Positions 1 through 5,484 of a stretch of 7,514 nt of DNA are shown one piece after another. Below the pieces are notes generated by a model. The model worked only from the letters and a program-made list of their open reading frames with translations. It was not told the origin of the DNA and ran no database searches. Every line of letters begins with the position of its first letter. Position 1 is the first letter of the stretch. A program made the translations under genes and the position numbers. The DNA comes from Actinomycetota bacterium. Lineage in GTDB: Bacteria > Cyanobacteriota > Vampirovibrionia > Obscuribacterales > Obscuribacteraceae. The stretch spans positions 1 through 7,514 of the forward strand of contig CAJCIF010000329.1 in the NCBI GenBank assembly GCA_903970355.1. The letters are read 5' to 3'.

Positions 1-14
1 ATCGCATGTTTCAT
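1..14 (-). CDS. Probable 5' end of a leftward gene (only 4 full codons in window)
   Basis: On the minus strand an ATG at 14-12 is followed by codons for K-H-A and then runs off the window. A good SD (GGAG, minus strand at 26-23) sits 8 nt upstream inside the purine-rich AGGGAGAAA. The real gene would lie to the left of this window. Its function cannot be stated; the MK start is compatible with a secreted or membrane protein, but that is a guess. The gene is co-directional with the hydrolase gene at 302-1195, separated by about 290 bp, so it probably has its own promoter. The call rests on the SD and start codon only. Confidence 0.45.
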
Positions 15-33
15 TGTGGTTTCTCCCTTTCCT

Positions 34-55
34 CTATCCTCGCGCCCGAGGATAG
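34..55. repeat. Perfect 9-bp hairpin in the probable leader of the leftward gene
   Basis: CTATCCTCG (34-42) and CGAGGATAG (47-55) are exact reverse complements around a 4-nt loop. On the minus strand the hairpin ends 7 nt before the GGAG SD of the gene starting at 14, so it would sit in the 5' leader if transcription starts upstream of 55. It could affect message stability or translation, or be a protein-binding palindrome. No U tract follows on either strand, so it is not a convincing terminator. Confidence 0.6.
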
Positions 56-129
56 CCTTGTCTAAACTAGGAGCATCGTCAATAACGCTTCTAGTCATCA
101 AGACCAACATACAATGTTTCCTTCGAACC

Positions 130-147
130 GAACGCGCGCCAGCGCGC
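130..147. repeat. GC-rich palindromic repeat, copy 1
   Basis: GAACGCGCG, then CC, then AGCGCGC; the GCGCGC arms can fold on each other. A near-copy lies at 219-235. Each copy is followed within 9-15 nt by GCAACGCAA (162-170 and 244-252), so the order of blocks is conserved between copies about 82-89 bp apart. This could be a dispersed REP-like element or a repeated module of a structured RNA. Confidence 0.5.
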
Positions 148-169
148 ATTGCGGTGCGAAAGCAACGCA

Positions 170-195
170 AGCCCGTGCCAACCCTGGCACGGGTT
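170..195. repeat. Strong 9-11 bp hairpin
   Basis: CCCGTGCCA (172-180) pairs exactly with TGGCACGGG (185-193) around the loop ACCC, extendable by a G-U and an A-T pair at the base. Rightward it is followed by TTCTCCTAT, leftward by CTTGCGTTGCTTT. Both flanks are only partly T-rich, so it could be a weak terminator for the leftward hydrolase transcript, or a structural element of a local RNA. Confidence 0.5.
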
Positions 196-218
196 CTCCT
201 ATGTATCCTTTCAATCCT

Positions 219-235
219 GAACGCGCGGAGCGCGC
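219..235. repeat. GC-rich palindromic repeat, copy 2
   Basis: GAACGCGCG, one G, then AGCGCGC; it differs from the copy at 130-147 only in the central base(s). The 5-bp stem GCGCG/CGCGC closes on a GAG loop. It lies immediately before the next hairpin at 238-256. Confidence 0.5.
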
Positions 236-237
236 TC

Positions 238-256
238 TAGGTTGCAACGCAACCTA
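238..256. repeat. Perfect 8-bp hairpin with 3-nt loop
   Basis: TAGGTTGC (238-245), loop AAC, GCAACCTA (249-256). A further small hairpin GGTG/CACC follows at 261-274. No T tract follows on either strand. It is part of the hairpin series in the gap left of the hydrolase gene. Confidence 0.5.
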
Positions 257-301
257 AACCGGTGCGTAAACACCAGGAACGAAATGATTGACGATGAGTA
301 A

Positions 302-1195
302 CTAACGTAGGGGCATGGCACTGCCATGCCCATTTTTAATGGCCCCGACGTTAGGTTCCAATCGTTCCAAAAAATTCACTAATGCTTCCGTGAATTCTGC
401 ATTGGTGTCACCAGCCATGGTGTGATTGGCTCCTTCAATTTCCACAACTTCAGCATGTGGTGCATCGCTTAGAAATTCTTTCATCGTTTCCTTCGAAACT
501 ACATCGCTAAGAGTGCCTCGCATAAACAAGACCGGTACTTTGAGGTGCTGGCTTGCGGCTTTGAGTCTCGCCTGGTTGTGGATTTTTTTTACTCTCAGTC
601 CACGCAAAAAGGCTGGGTCCCAATGCCAGTGATATCGGCCATCCGACATCAATCGCAAATTCTTTTCCAATCCTTGAAAATCGACAGGTCGCTTACGATG
701 ACTGAGGTACTTTGCCACCACATCGGCAGCATCTTGGATCGATTCAAAACCATTATGGTGCGATTCCATAAATGTGCGGATGCGCTCCACGCCTTTCTCT
801 TCAAGGCGCGGTGCAACATCAACCAGCACAATTGCTTTGGTAATCGGCAATTCCGATTCGCCTTGCAAACCCATAGATATGATTCCGCCTAATGATGCAC
901 CAACCATAACCGGTGGTTTTTTGAAACTTGAAACTACAATGCGCGCATCTTCTATAAAGGAATCGATCGTGTAAGCGCTTTCATCAGGTGCCCAATCGCT
1001 CTCGCCGTGCCCGCGCAAATCCAGAGCTACAGCACGGAATCCCTTGTCTGCCAGGTTCTTAGCGGTATCGCCCCAGGCGTTGCGCGTCTGACCGCCGCCG
1101 TGAAGGAGAAGAACCGGCTGTGCATCCGGATTTCCGTAGGCGTCAGCACGGAGAGTTAGTCCGTCTGCTGTGGGGTATTCAATGATTTCCTGCAT
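302..1195 (-). CDS. Alpha/beta hydrolase fold protein (esterase/lipase-like)
   Basis: 297 aa with the complete alpha/beta hydrolase pattern: oxyanion-loop HGGG at 32-35, RGHGESD at 61-67, nucleophile elbow GASLGG with Ser101, acid Asp231 in GTLSDVV and catalytic His258 in GANHTM. It has no signal peptide or membrane span, so it is probably cytoplasmic. The family covers esterases, lipases, epoxide hydrolases and C-C hydrolases; substrate cannot be read from sequence. An in-frame ATG 13 codons upstream exists, but it lies in the operator array and has no SD, whereas the ATG at 1195 has AGGAAA 6 nt upstream, so I choose 1195. The gene is divergent from the TetR gene and shares its operators, which makes repression by that TetR likely. 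The last residues (about 280-297) look like a non-conserved tail encoded through a terminator-like palindrome. Confidence 0.93.
   Translation of the reverse strand: MQEIIEYPTADGLTLRADAYGNPDAQPVLLLHGGGQTRNAWGDTAKNLADKGFRAVALDLRGHGESDWAPDESAYTIDSFIEDARIVVSSFKKPPVMVGASLGGIISMGLQGESELPITKAIVLVDVAPRLEEKGVERIRTFMESHHNGFESIQDAADVVAKYLSHRKRPVDFQGLEKNLRLMSDGRYHWHWDPAFLRGLRVKKIHNQARLKAASQHLKVPVLFMRGTLSDVVSKETMKEFLSDAPHAEVVEIEGANHTMAGDTNAEFTEALVNFLERLEPNVGAIKNGHGSAMPLR
311..337 (+). terminator. Rightward intrinsic-terminator-like hairpin inside the hydrolase 3' end
   Basis: GGGCATGGC (311-319) and GCCATGCCC (323-331) form a perfect 9-bp stem with loop ACT, followed by ATTTTT (332-337), the usual architecture of a Rho-independent terminator for + strand transcription. 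On the minus strand the A tract precedes the hairpin and the next bases are not T-rich, so it should not terminate the hydrolase mRNA. The palindrome encodes hydrolase residues 289-295 (GHGSAMP). It would stop rightward transcripts from the left before they run antisense through the hydrolase gene. Confidence 0.55.
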
Positions 1196-1201
1196 TTGGG
1201 C

Positions 1202-1207
1202 TTTCCT
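1202..1207 (-). promoter_or_regulatory. Shine-Dalgarno site that fixes the hydrolase start
   Basis: AGGAAA on the minus strand, 6 nt before the ATG at 1195. The longer in-frame alternative beginning at 1234 has nothing comparable. Confidence 0.7.
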
Positions 1208-1217
1208 GATTGCCAGT

Positions 1218-1247
1218 ATTCTATAGAATACCATTCTAACTTGACTA
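1218..1247 (-). promoter_or_regulatory. Predicted hydrolase promoter
   Basis: On the minus strand, -35 TAGTCA (1247-1242, 4 of 6 to TTGACA), 18-bp spacer and -10 TAGAAT (1223-1218, 5 of 6 to TATAAT). Transcription would start near 1211, giving a leader of about 16 nt that just includes the SD. The -10 is itself an operator half-site. The alternative -10 TAGAAT at 1238-1233 has no acceptable -35. Confidence 0.4.
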
Positions 1248-1269
1248 GAACGAGATTCTAGAATATCAT
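1241..1269 (+). promoter_or_regulatory. Predicted tetR promoter giving a leaderless start
   Basis: TTGACT (1241-1246, 5 of 6), exactly 17 bp, then TATCAT (1264-1269, 5 of 6). The first transcribed base would be about 1276, the A of the tetR ATG. The spacer and -10 are covered by TAGAAT/ATTCTA operator half-sites, so a bound repressor would block RNA polymerase. Confidence 0.6.
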
Positions 1270-1275
1270 TCTAGC

Positions 1276-1884
1276 ATGGACCTAAAAAAGCAAAACCCGC
1301 GTTCTTCAAACAGGCGCTCCAGCATTATGGAAAGTGCCCTGAAATGCTTTTCTGATCAGGGTTTCGAGGCGGCTTCTATTGAAGAGATTGGTACATTAAG
1401 CGGCGCCAGCGTCGGCAGCATCTACCACCACTTTGGGAGCAAAGAAGGAATTGCCTCAGCTCTTTACCTTGAGGCGCTCACCAACTACTACGACAACTTG
1501 GACATAGTTCTCGAGAACTGCAATACCATTGAGCATGTCGTCAAGACGGTAGTTGCTCATCATATAGATTGGTCTGTAGCGCATCCGGAACTGACACGTT
1601 ACTTACTTGTCTATCGACGCTATTCGGCTATAGCTTCTGTTGAAGAACAAATTGAAGCTTTAACCCGACAGAAGCTGCACTTACTGCTGGATGAAATTCA
1701 AAATGCGGTGGCGCGAGGAGAAGTTCTAGCGCTACCAAACTCAGCATACATTGCAATCATTATTGGGCCATGCGTTGAAATTGTAAGGCTGTGGGCCTTC
1801 AACCGACTGCGTGGCAACATCTTTGAAATTCGAGATGCACTGAGTGAGGCGGCTTGGCGATCTCTGCGAAAGGAAAACAGTTGA
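1276..1884 (+). CDS. TetR/AcrR-family transcriptional regulator
   Basis: 202 aa, usual length for the family. The N-terminal helix-turn-helix spans about residues 15-60, with the signature run FSDQGFEAASIEEI, ASVGSIYHHFGSKEGI and the conserved YHHF/K recognition-helix end. The remaining all-helical part should be the ligand-binding and dimerisation domain, which is not conserved, so the inducer cannot be predicted. No SD precedes the ATG at 1276; the operator runs to 1274 and the predicted -10 puts transcription start at the ATG, which suggests leaderless translation. A later ATG at 1327 would cut into helix 1 and also has no SD. It is divergent from the hydrolase gene and 129 bp upstream of the beta-oxidation genes; an acyl-CoA or fatty-acid ligand is an attractive guess, as TetR regulators such as Bacillus FadR and PsrA sense these, but unproven. 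Confidence 0.93.
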   Translation: MDLKKQNPRSSNRRSSIMESALKCFSDQGFEAASIEEIGTLSGASVGSIYHHFGSKEGIASALYLEALTNYYDNLDIVLENCNTIEHVVKTVVAHHIDWSVAHPELTRYLLVYRRYSAIASVEEQIEALTRQKLHLLLDEIQNAVARGEVLALPNSAYIAIIIGPCVEIVRLWAFNRLRGNIFEIRDALSEAAWRSLRKENS

Positions 1885-1900
1885 TCAATACTTGAAATGT

Positions 1901-1922
1901 GGAGGATACAGCAATGTATTAG
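1901..1922 (+). other. Strong SD followed by a two-codon ORF (Met-Tyr-stop)
   Basis: GGAGG (1901-1905) lies 8 nt before ATG TAT TAG (1914-1922) in the gap between tetR and the thiolase gene. This is a stronger SD than that of either neighbouring gene. It may be a chance or decayed start site, or a minigene-like leader element. Nothing downstream in frame continues it. Confidence 0.3.
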
Positions 1923-1965
1923 GCGAGAAATTGATAAGATATGCAGTCACTGATTTGATTGCGAG

Positions 1966-1987
1966 CCCTCGTTCGAGGGAGTCTTTT
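1966..1987 (+). terminator. Weak hairpin between tetR and thiolase genes
   Basis: CCCTCG (1966-1971) and CGAGGG (1974-1979) form a 5-6 bp GC-rich stem with a tiny loop, followed by AGTCTTTT. It could be a modest terminator for tetR, or an element in the leader of the thiolase gene. The T run is short and interrupted, so the call is tentative. I see no clear promoter for the thiolase gene in 1885-2013. Confidence 0.3.
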
Positions 1988-2013
1988 GGATTTCAAATTT
2001 TGGAGATATAACC

Positions 2014-3228
2014 ATGGCTGAAGCAGTCATTTTTGATGCAGTTCGAACACCGCGAGGACGCGGAAAAGCAGGTGGTGCACTACGCACGGTATCGCCTACT
2101 GAACTAGCAGCTTTGCCCTTACGTGCTCTGCGCGAACGCAATAACTTGAACACGGAACTTGTTGACGATGTGGTGTTAGGTTGCGTTGAACCAGTCAAAG
2201 ATCAATCTGCGGATATCGCGCGCACTGCAGTTTTATTTGCAGACTATGCAGAAACCGTTTCGGGTGTCCAAATTAATCGCTTTTGCGCATCAGGTTTGGA
2301 AGCAGTAAATATGGTGGCCGCAAAAGTTATGTCTGGGCAGGCACCATTAGGCATTGGCGGTGGCATAGAGTCTATGTCTCGCACACCAATGGGATCATCC
2401 GGCATGCCGCCCGGCACAGATCCGGAATTAGCCATGCCTTTGCACTTTATTCCGCAAGGCATTTCTGCAGATTTAATTGCCACTCGCGCCGGCTATTCTC
2501 GCCGCGAGTTAGACGAATTTGCACTTACATCTCAAAAGCGTGCAGCCAACGCCTGGAAGAGTGGCTACTTCAAGAACTCTGTTATTGGAGTGAAAGATGA
2601 GAATGGATTGGTTATTTTGGATCATGATGAAAACATGCGACCCGAAACAACCATAGAAGGATTGGGTGAGCTTAAGCCATCATTCGAAACATTGGGAGCA
2701 ATGGCTGGTTTTGATTCGGTGGCTATACAACGCTATCCCGAAGTGGAAGCTGTAAAACATTTCCACCACGCCGGCAATTCCAGCGCCATTGTAGATGGTG
2801 CTGCAGCCGTTCTGATCGGCACCATGGAAATCGGCAAACAAGCTGGTCTAAAACCACGGGCTCGCATTAGAGCATTTGCCAATATTGGTTCTGAACCAAC
2901 CATCATGCTAACGGGACCTGTAGCTGCTACTCGCAAAGCTTTGAAGAATGCCGGCATGTCTGTAAAAGATATAGACTTGTGGGAAATCAATGAAGCTTTT
3001 GCATCAGTTGTGAGATTCATTATGGATTCACTCGAATTGGATCACGACAAAGTGAATGTCAATGGTGGCGCAATCGCTTTAGGTCATCCGCTTGGGGCAA
3101 CTGGCGCAATGCTGGTTGGCACAATGCTTGATGAATTGGAAAGACGGAATCTTGGCACCGGTGTAGTAACTATGTGCATCGGCAGCGGCATGGGTGTATC
3201 AACTGTAATTGAAAGAATTGGCAATTAG
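2014..3228 (+). CDS. fadA: Thiolase: acetyl-CoA C-acyltransferase (3-ketoacyl-CoA thiolase)
   Basis: 404 aa, full thiolase length. Active-site nucleophile Cys91 is in NRFCASGLEAVN; the NEAFA motif is at 326-330, His358 in GGAIALGHPLGATGA, and the second catalytic Cys388 in CIGSGMG. All residues needed for thiolytic cleavage of 3-ketoacyl-CoA to acetyl-CoA and a shortened acyl-CoA are present. The HHAGNSSAIVDGA segment (251-263) is the substrate-binding region. SD GGAGA lies 7 nt before the ATG. The next gene, 12 nt downstream, encodes the hydratase/dehydrogenase that makes its substrate, so a degradative role is more likely than acetoacetyl-CoA synthesis, although single thiolase sequences do not separate these reliably. 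The symbol follows this operon pairing; it is not a claim of orthology with E. coli FadA. Confidence 0.93.
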   Translation: MAEAVIFDAVRTPRGRGKAGGALRTVSPTELAALPLRALRERNNLNTELVDDVVLGCVEPVKDQSADIARTAVLFADYAETVSGVQINRFCASGLEAVNMVAAKVMSGQAPLGIGGGIESMSRTPMGSSGMPPGTDPELAMPLHFIPQGISADLIATRAGYSRRELDEFALTSQKRAANAWKSGYFKNSVIGVKDENGLVILDHDENMRPETTIEGLGELKPSFETLGAMAGFDSVAIQRYPEVEAVKHFHHAGNSSAIVDGAAAVLIGTMEIGKQAGLKPRARIRAFANIGSEPTIMLTGPVAATRKALKNAGMSVKDIDLWEINEAFASVVRFIMDSLELDHDKVNVNGGAIALGHPLGATGAMLVGTMLDELERRNLGTGVVTMCIGSGMGVSTVIERIGN

Positions 3229-3240
3229 GAAGGTGAAAAA

Positions 3241-5418
3241 ATGAGTGCATCGATATCTTCATCGGTAGATAACAAAGGCATTTGTACGATAACTTGGGAT
3301 CATGCCGATTCGCCTATAAACAAGCTTTCTGAACAGGCTCTCAAAGAGTTTGAGAAAGAATTTCGATCGGCTGTTGAAAATAAAGACGTCAAAGGCGTCG
3401 TCATAACATCTGCAAAAGACGATTTTATTTCTGGTGCAGATCTCGCCATGTTGAAAGAATTTCCCAACCAACCAGTTGAGGAAGTCTATAAAGGACTCAT
3501 GAAGTTGCATGGCTTGTTGCGTTTTATGGAAACTTGTAAAAAGCCGGTTGTGGCAGCGATTAATGGCATTGCTCTTGGTGGTGGTCTGGAACTCGCACTG
3601 GCTTGCCACCATCGTGTTGCTGCAGATCACAAGCGCGTCAAGCTCGGGTTTCCGGAAGTGAAATTGGGAATTTTCCCGGGACTGGGGGGCACGCAACGCA
3701 CACCACGTCTTGTACCACTGCAAGAAGCGCTGCAATTCCTCACGCAAGGCAACAATGTAGATGCGGCTCAAGCGCTCAAGATGAATCTTATTCACAAAGT
3801 TGTTCCTGCAGATAAATTGTTGGATGAAGCCAAAGCGATTATCGAAAATGGCGGCTCGTGCGAGCAACCCTGGGACGTGAAGGGCTTCAGACTGCCAAGC
3901 GGGGAAATTCACAGCTATAAAGGATTTGAGACATTTTTAGGAGCCAATGGGCTTTTGCGCAAAACCACTTATGGAAATTACAAAGGTCCGCAGGCAATAC
4001 TGGAATGCGTCTATCACGGATTGCAGCTAGAAATTCTTGAAGGACTAACTCTAGAAGCTCGTAAGTTTGTGCATATTGTTCGATCCACTTCTGCGCAAAA
4101 TATGATTCGCACAAACTTCTTCAGCATGAATGATGCAAACAAGTTAAAAGATAGACCAGGCGAATATCCAAAATCCAAAGTTGAAAAGCTTGGCGTTCTT
4201 GGAGCTGGGCTCATGGGTTCCGGCATCGCTTATGCATCTGCCAGTGTGGGCATTGAAGTTGTTTTGATTGACTCAACACAAGAATTAGCAGACAAAGGCA
4301 AGGCTGCTATTCAAAAGATAGTTGAAAAGGCCGCTGCAAAAGGAAAGCTCACTCCGGAAAACGCTCAAAAAATAATAGACCGTGTTACTGCCACCACGGA
4401 TTATCAAAAACTCGAAGGGGCAACACTTTTAATTGAAGCTGTATTTGAAAATTCAGAAATCAAAGCTGATGTAACCAAAAAAGCAACTGCAGTATTGCCT
4501 GCCAATGCTGTTATAGCCAGCAATACTTCAACGATTCCCATCTCATTACTGGCACAGGCATCTAAGAACCAAGCTGATTTCATTGGTATTCATTTCTTCT
4601 CACCAGTTGATAAAATGCCATTGGTTGAAATTATTCGCGGCAAAAATACCAGCGATGAATGCGTAGCAAAAGCACTCGACTATGTTCAACAAATTAAGAA
4701 GACGCCAATAGTTGTGAACGACAGCCGTGGTTTTTACACAAGCCGCTGCTTTGCCACTTACACATCTGAAGGTATCGCCATGCTTGCTGAAGGCGTACCG
4801 GCAGCCATGATCGAAAATGTTGGCCGGATGAGCGGCATGCCGATGGGTCCACTGGAAGTCGCTGATATGGTCGGTCTTGACGTTATGGAAAAAGTAACCG
4901 AGCAAACCAAGAAAGATCTCGGCGACAAATATCATGATGATCCTACCTACAAAATCATCAAGAAGTTGGTTATCGAGCTTAAGCGTCTTGGCCAAAAGAA
5001 TGGCAAAGGATTCTACGACTACGCTGAAAAGGGACAAAAACATCTCTGGCCGGAATTGGCGGAACTCTACCCGTCCAAGAAAGAATTGCCGAGCGTTCAA
5101 GATTTAACCGATCGCCTCTTGATCATTCAGGCAATCGAAACTCTTCGTTGTTTGGAAGAGCGAGTTGTTTTGAAGCCGGCTGATGCGGATATCGGCTCCA
5201 TACTTGGTTGGGGTTTTTGCCCGTTCTACGGCGGAGTGGCTTCATATGTAGATACGGTCGGCACTAAATGGTTATACGATCGTGCCACTGTTCTTGCCGA
5301 AAGACACGGACAACGTTTCTCTCCACCAAAACTGCTCAAAGAACTAGCCAGCCAGAACAAAAAGCTCTACGAGCACGCCTGGAAAGCCGAAAAAGAACGA
5401 GTACCTGCCACGGTATAA
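3241..5418 (+). CDS. fadB: FadB-type fusion: enoyl-CoA hydratase / 3-hydroxyacyl-CoA dehydrogenase
   Basis: 725 aa, close to E. coli FadB (729). The N-terminal crotonase domain (about 10-190) has SGAD at 64-67 and NGIALGGGLELALA, with catalytic Glu117 and Glu139 (PEVKLGIFPGLGG). After a linker, the NAD-binding domain begins at about 315 with GAGLMGSG (321-328) and Asp344. The dehydrogenase dyad is His451 (IGIHFFSPVDKMPLVE) and Glu463, with Asn428 in SNTS; a C-terminal 3HCDH domain covers about 495-590 and a second repeat about 620-715. Positions match the E. coli FadB catalytic residues almost exactly. It hydrates trans-2-enoyl-CoA and oxidises the L-3-hydroxyacyl-CoA, probably in a complex with the upstream thiolase. 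SD AAGGTG is 5 nt before the ATG, with a 12-nt gap to the thiolase stop. NDSRGF replaces the commoner ND-x-PGF at 493-498, a variant I believe occurs in some bacterial members. Confidence 0.95.
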   Translation: MSASISSSVDNKGICTITWDHADSPINKLSEQALKEFEKEFRSAVENKDVKGVVITSAKDDFISGADLAMLKEFPNQPVEEVYKGLMKLHGLLRFMETCKKPVVAAINGIALGGGLELALACHHRVAADHKRVKLGFPEVKLGIFPGLGGTQRTPRLVPLQEALQFLTQGNNVDAAQALKMNLIHKVVPADKLLDEAKAIIENGGSCEQPWDVKGFRLPSGEIHSYKGFETFLGANGLLRKTTYGNYKGPQAILECVYHGLQLEILEGLTLEARKFVHIVRSTSAQNMIRTNFFSMNDANKLKDRPGEYPKSKVEKLGVLGAGLMGSGIAYASASVGIEVVLIDSTQELADKGKAAIQKIVEKAAAKGKLTPENAQKIIDRVTATTDYQKLEGATLLIEAVFENSEIKADVTKKATAVLPANAVIASNTSTIPISLLAQASKNQADFIGIHFFSPVDKMPLVEIIRGKNTSDECVAKALDYVQQIKKTPIVVNDSRGFYTSRCFATYTSEGIAMLAEGVPAAMIENVGRMSGMPMGPLEVADMVGLDVMEKVTEQTKKDLGDKYHDDPTYKIIKKLVIELKRLGQKNGKGFYDYAEKGQKHLWPELAELYPSKKELPSVQDLTDRLLIIQAIETLRCLEERVVLKPADADIGSILGWGFCPFYGGVASYVDTVGTKWLYDRATVLAERHGQRFSPPKLLKELASQNKKLYEHAWKAEKERVPATV

Positions 5419-5453
5419 GGTTGTTTTGGCTCCGCATTAGGAACGCTTGCATT

Positions 5454-5484
5454 TTCGCTTCGCGAATGTAACTTCGGTACATTC
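5454..5484. repeat. Two overlapping hairpins after the fad operon
   Basis: TTCGC-TTC-GCGAA (5454-5466) and GAATGTA (5464-5470) with TACATTC (5478-5484) share bases 5464-5466, so only one can form at full length. The second has a CTTCG loop core and 7-bp perfect arms. Neither is followed by a T run, so the end of the fad transcript is not explained by an obvious intrinsic terminator. Confidence 0.45.

Larger units (their letters stand above)
93..337 (+). ncRNA. Candidate structured small RNA in the hairpin-rich gap
   Basis: No ORF here looks like a real protein, yet the stretch holds consecutive hairpins: 134-147, 170-195 (11 bp including one G-U), 223-235, 238-256 (8 bp), 261-274 and 311-331 (9 bp), the last followed by ATTTTT. 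A weak promoter match on the + strand (TTGTCT at 58-63, 17-bp spacer, AATAAC at 81-86) would start a transcript near 93 and the terminator would end it near 337. What is seen is the hairpins and the terminator shape; that they form one RNA is inference. Alternatives are several independent dispersed palindromic repeats, or the 3' and 5' untranslated regions of the two leftward genes on either side. It matches no RNA family I recognise. Confidence 0.25.
1216..1274. promoter_or_regulatory. TetR operator array: repeated TAGAAT-N3-ATTCTA sites
   Basis: Three 15-bp sites of the same design are visible: TAGAATACCATTCTA (1224-1238), TAGAACGAGATTCTA (1246-1260, one arm mismatch) and TAGAATATCATTCTA (1259-1273, extending to CTAGAAT/ATTCTAG at 1258-1274). 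In addition GTATTCTATAGAATAC (1216-1231) is a perfect 16-bp palindrome and ATTCTAGAAT (1255-1264) a perfect 10-bp one. In all, seven half-sites of ATTCTA or its complement lie in 59 bp between two divergent genes. Small inverted repeats with short spacers next to a divergent tetR gene are typical binding sites of the regulator itself. The binding is inferred, the repeats are seen. Confidence 0.75.

Noticed and set aside
170..195. Certain terminator for the hydrolase transcript
   Set aside because: The leftward flank CTTGCGTTGCTTT is only partly T-rich, so the hairpin is listed as a repeat rather than a confident terminator.
16..240. 74-aa rightward ORF in the left gap
   Set aside because: No SD, composition is driven by GC-rich hairpins, and it crosses several palindromes; no domain-like pattern.
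130..337. CRISPR array or tandem repeat array
   Set aside because: Hairpins differ from each other in sequence and spacing; no repeat-spacer periodicity and no cas gene.
426..974. Several ORFs on the + strand opposite the hydrolase gene
   Set aside because: They are antisense shadows of a well-supported alpha/beta hydrolase with complete catalytic motifs.
1196..1234. Longer N-terminus for the hydrolase (start at 1234)
   Set aside because: It would place coding sequence in the operator and promoter, has no SD, and the added residues precede the normal start of the fold.
1897..1953. 18-codon ORF from ATG 1897 in the tetR-thiolase gap
   Set aside because: No SD, no recognisable peptide features; likely chance.
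3259..3912. 217-aa minus-strand ORF inside fadB
   Set aside because: It lies wholly antisense to the conserved crotonase domain of FadB; frame openness follows from fadB codon use.
4600..5100. 166-aa minus-strand ORF inside fadB
   Set aside because: Antisense to the conserved dehydrogenase domains; no SD-start support and no family resemblance.
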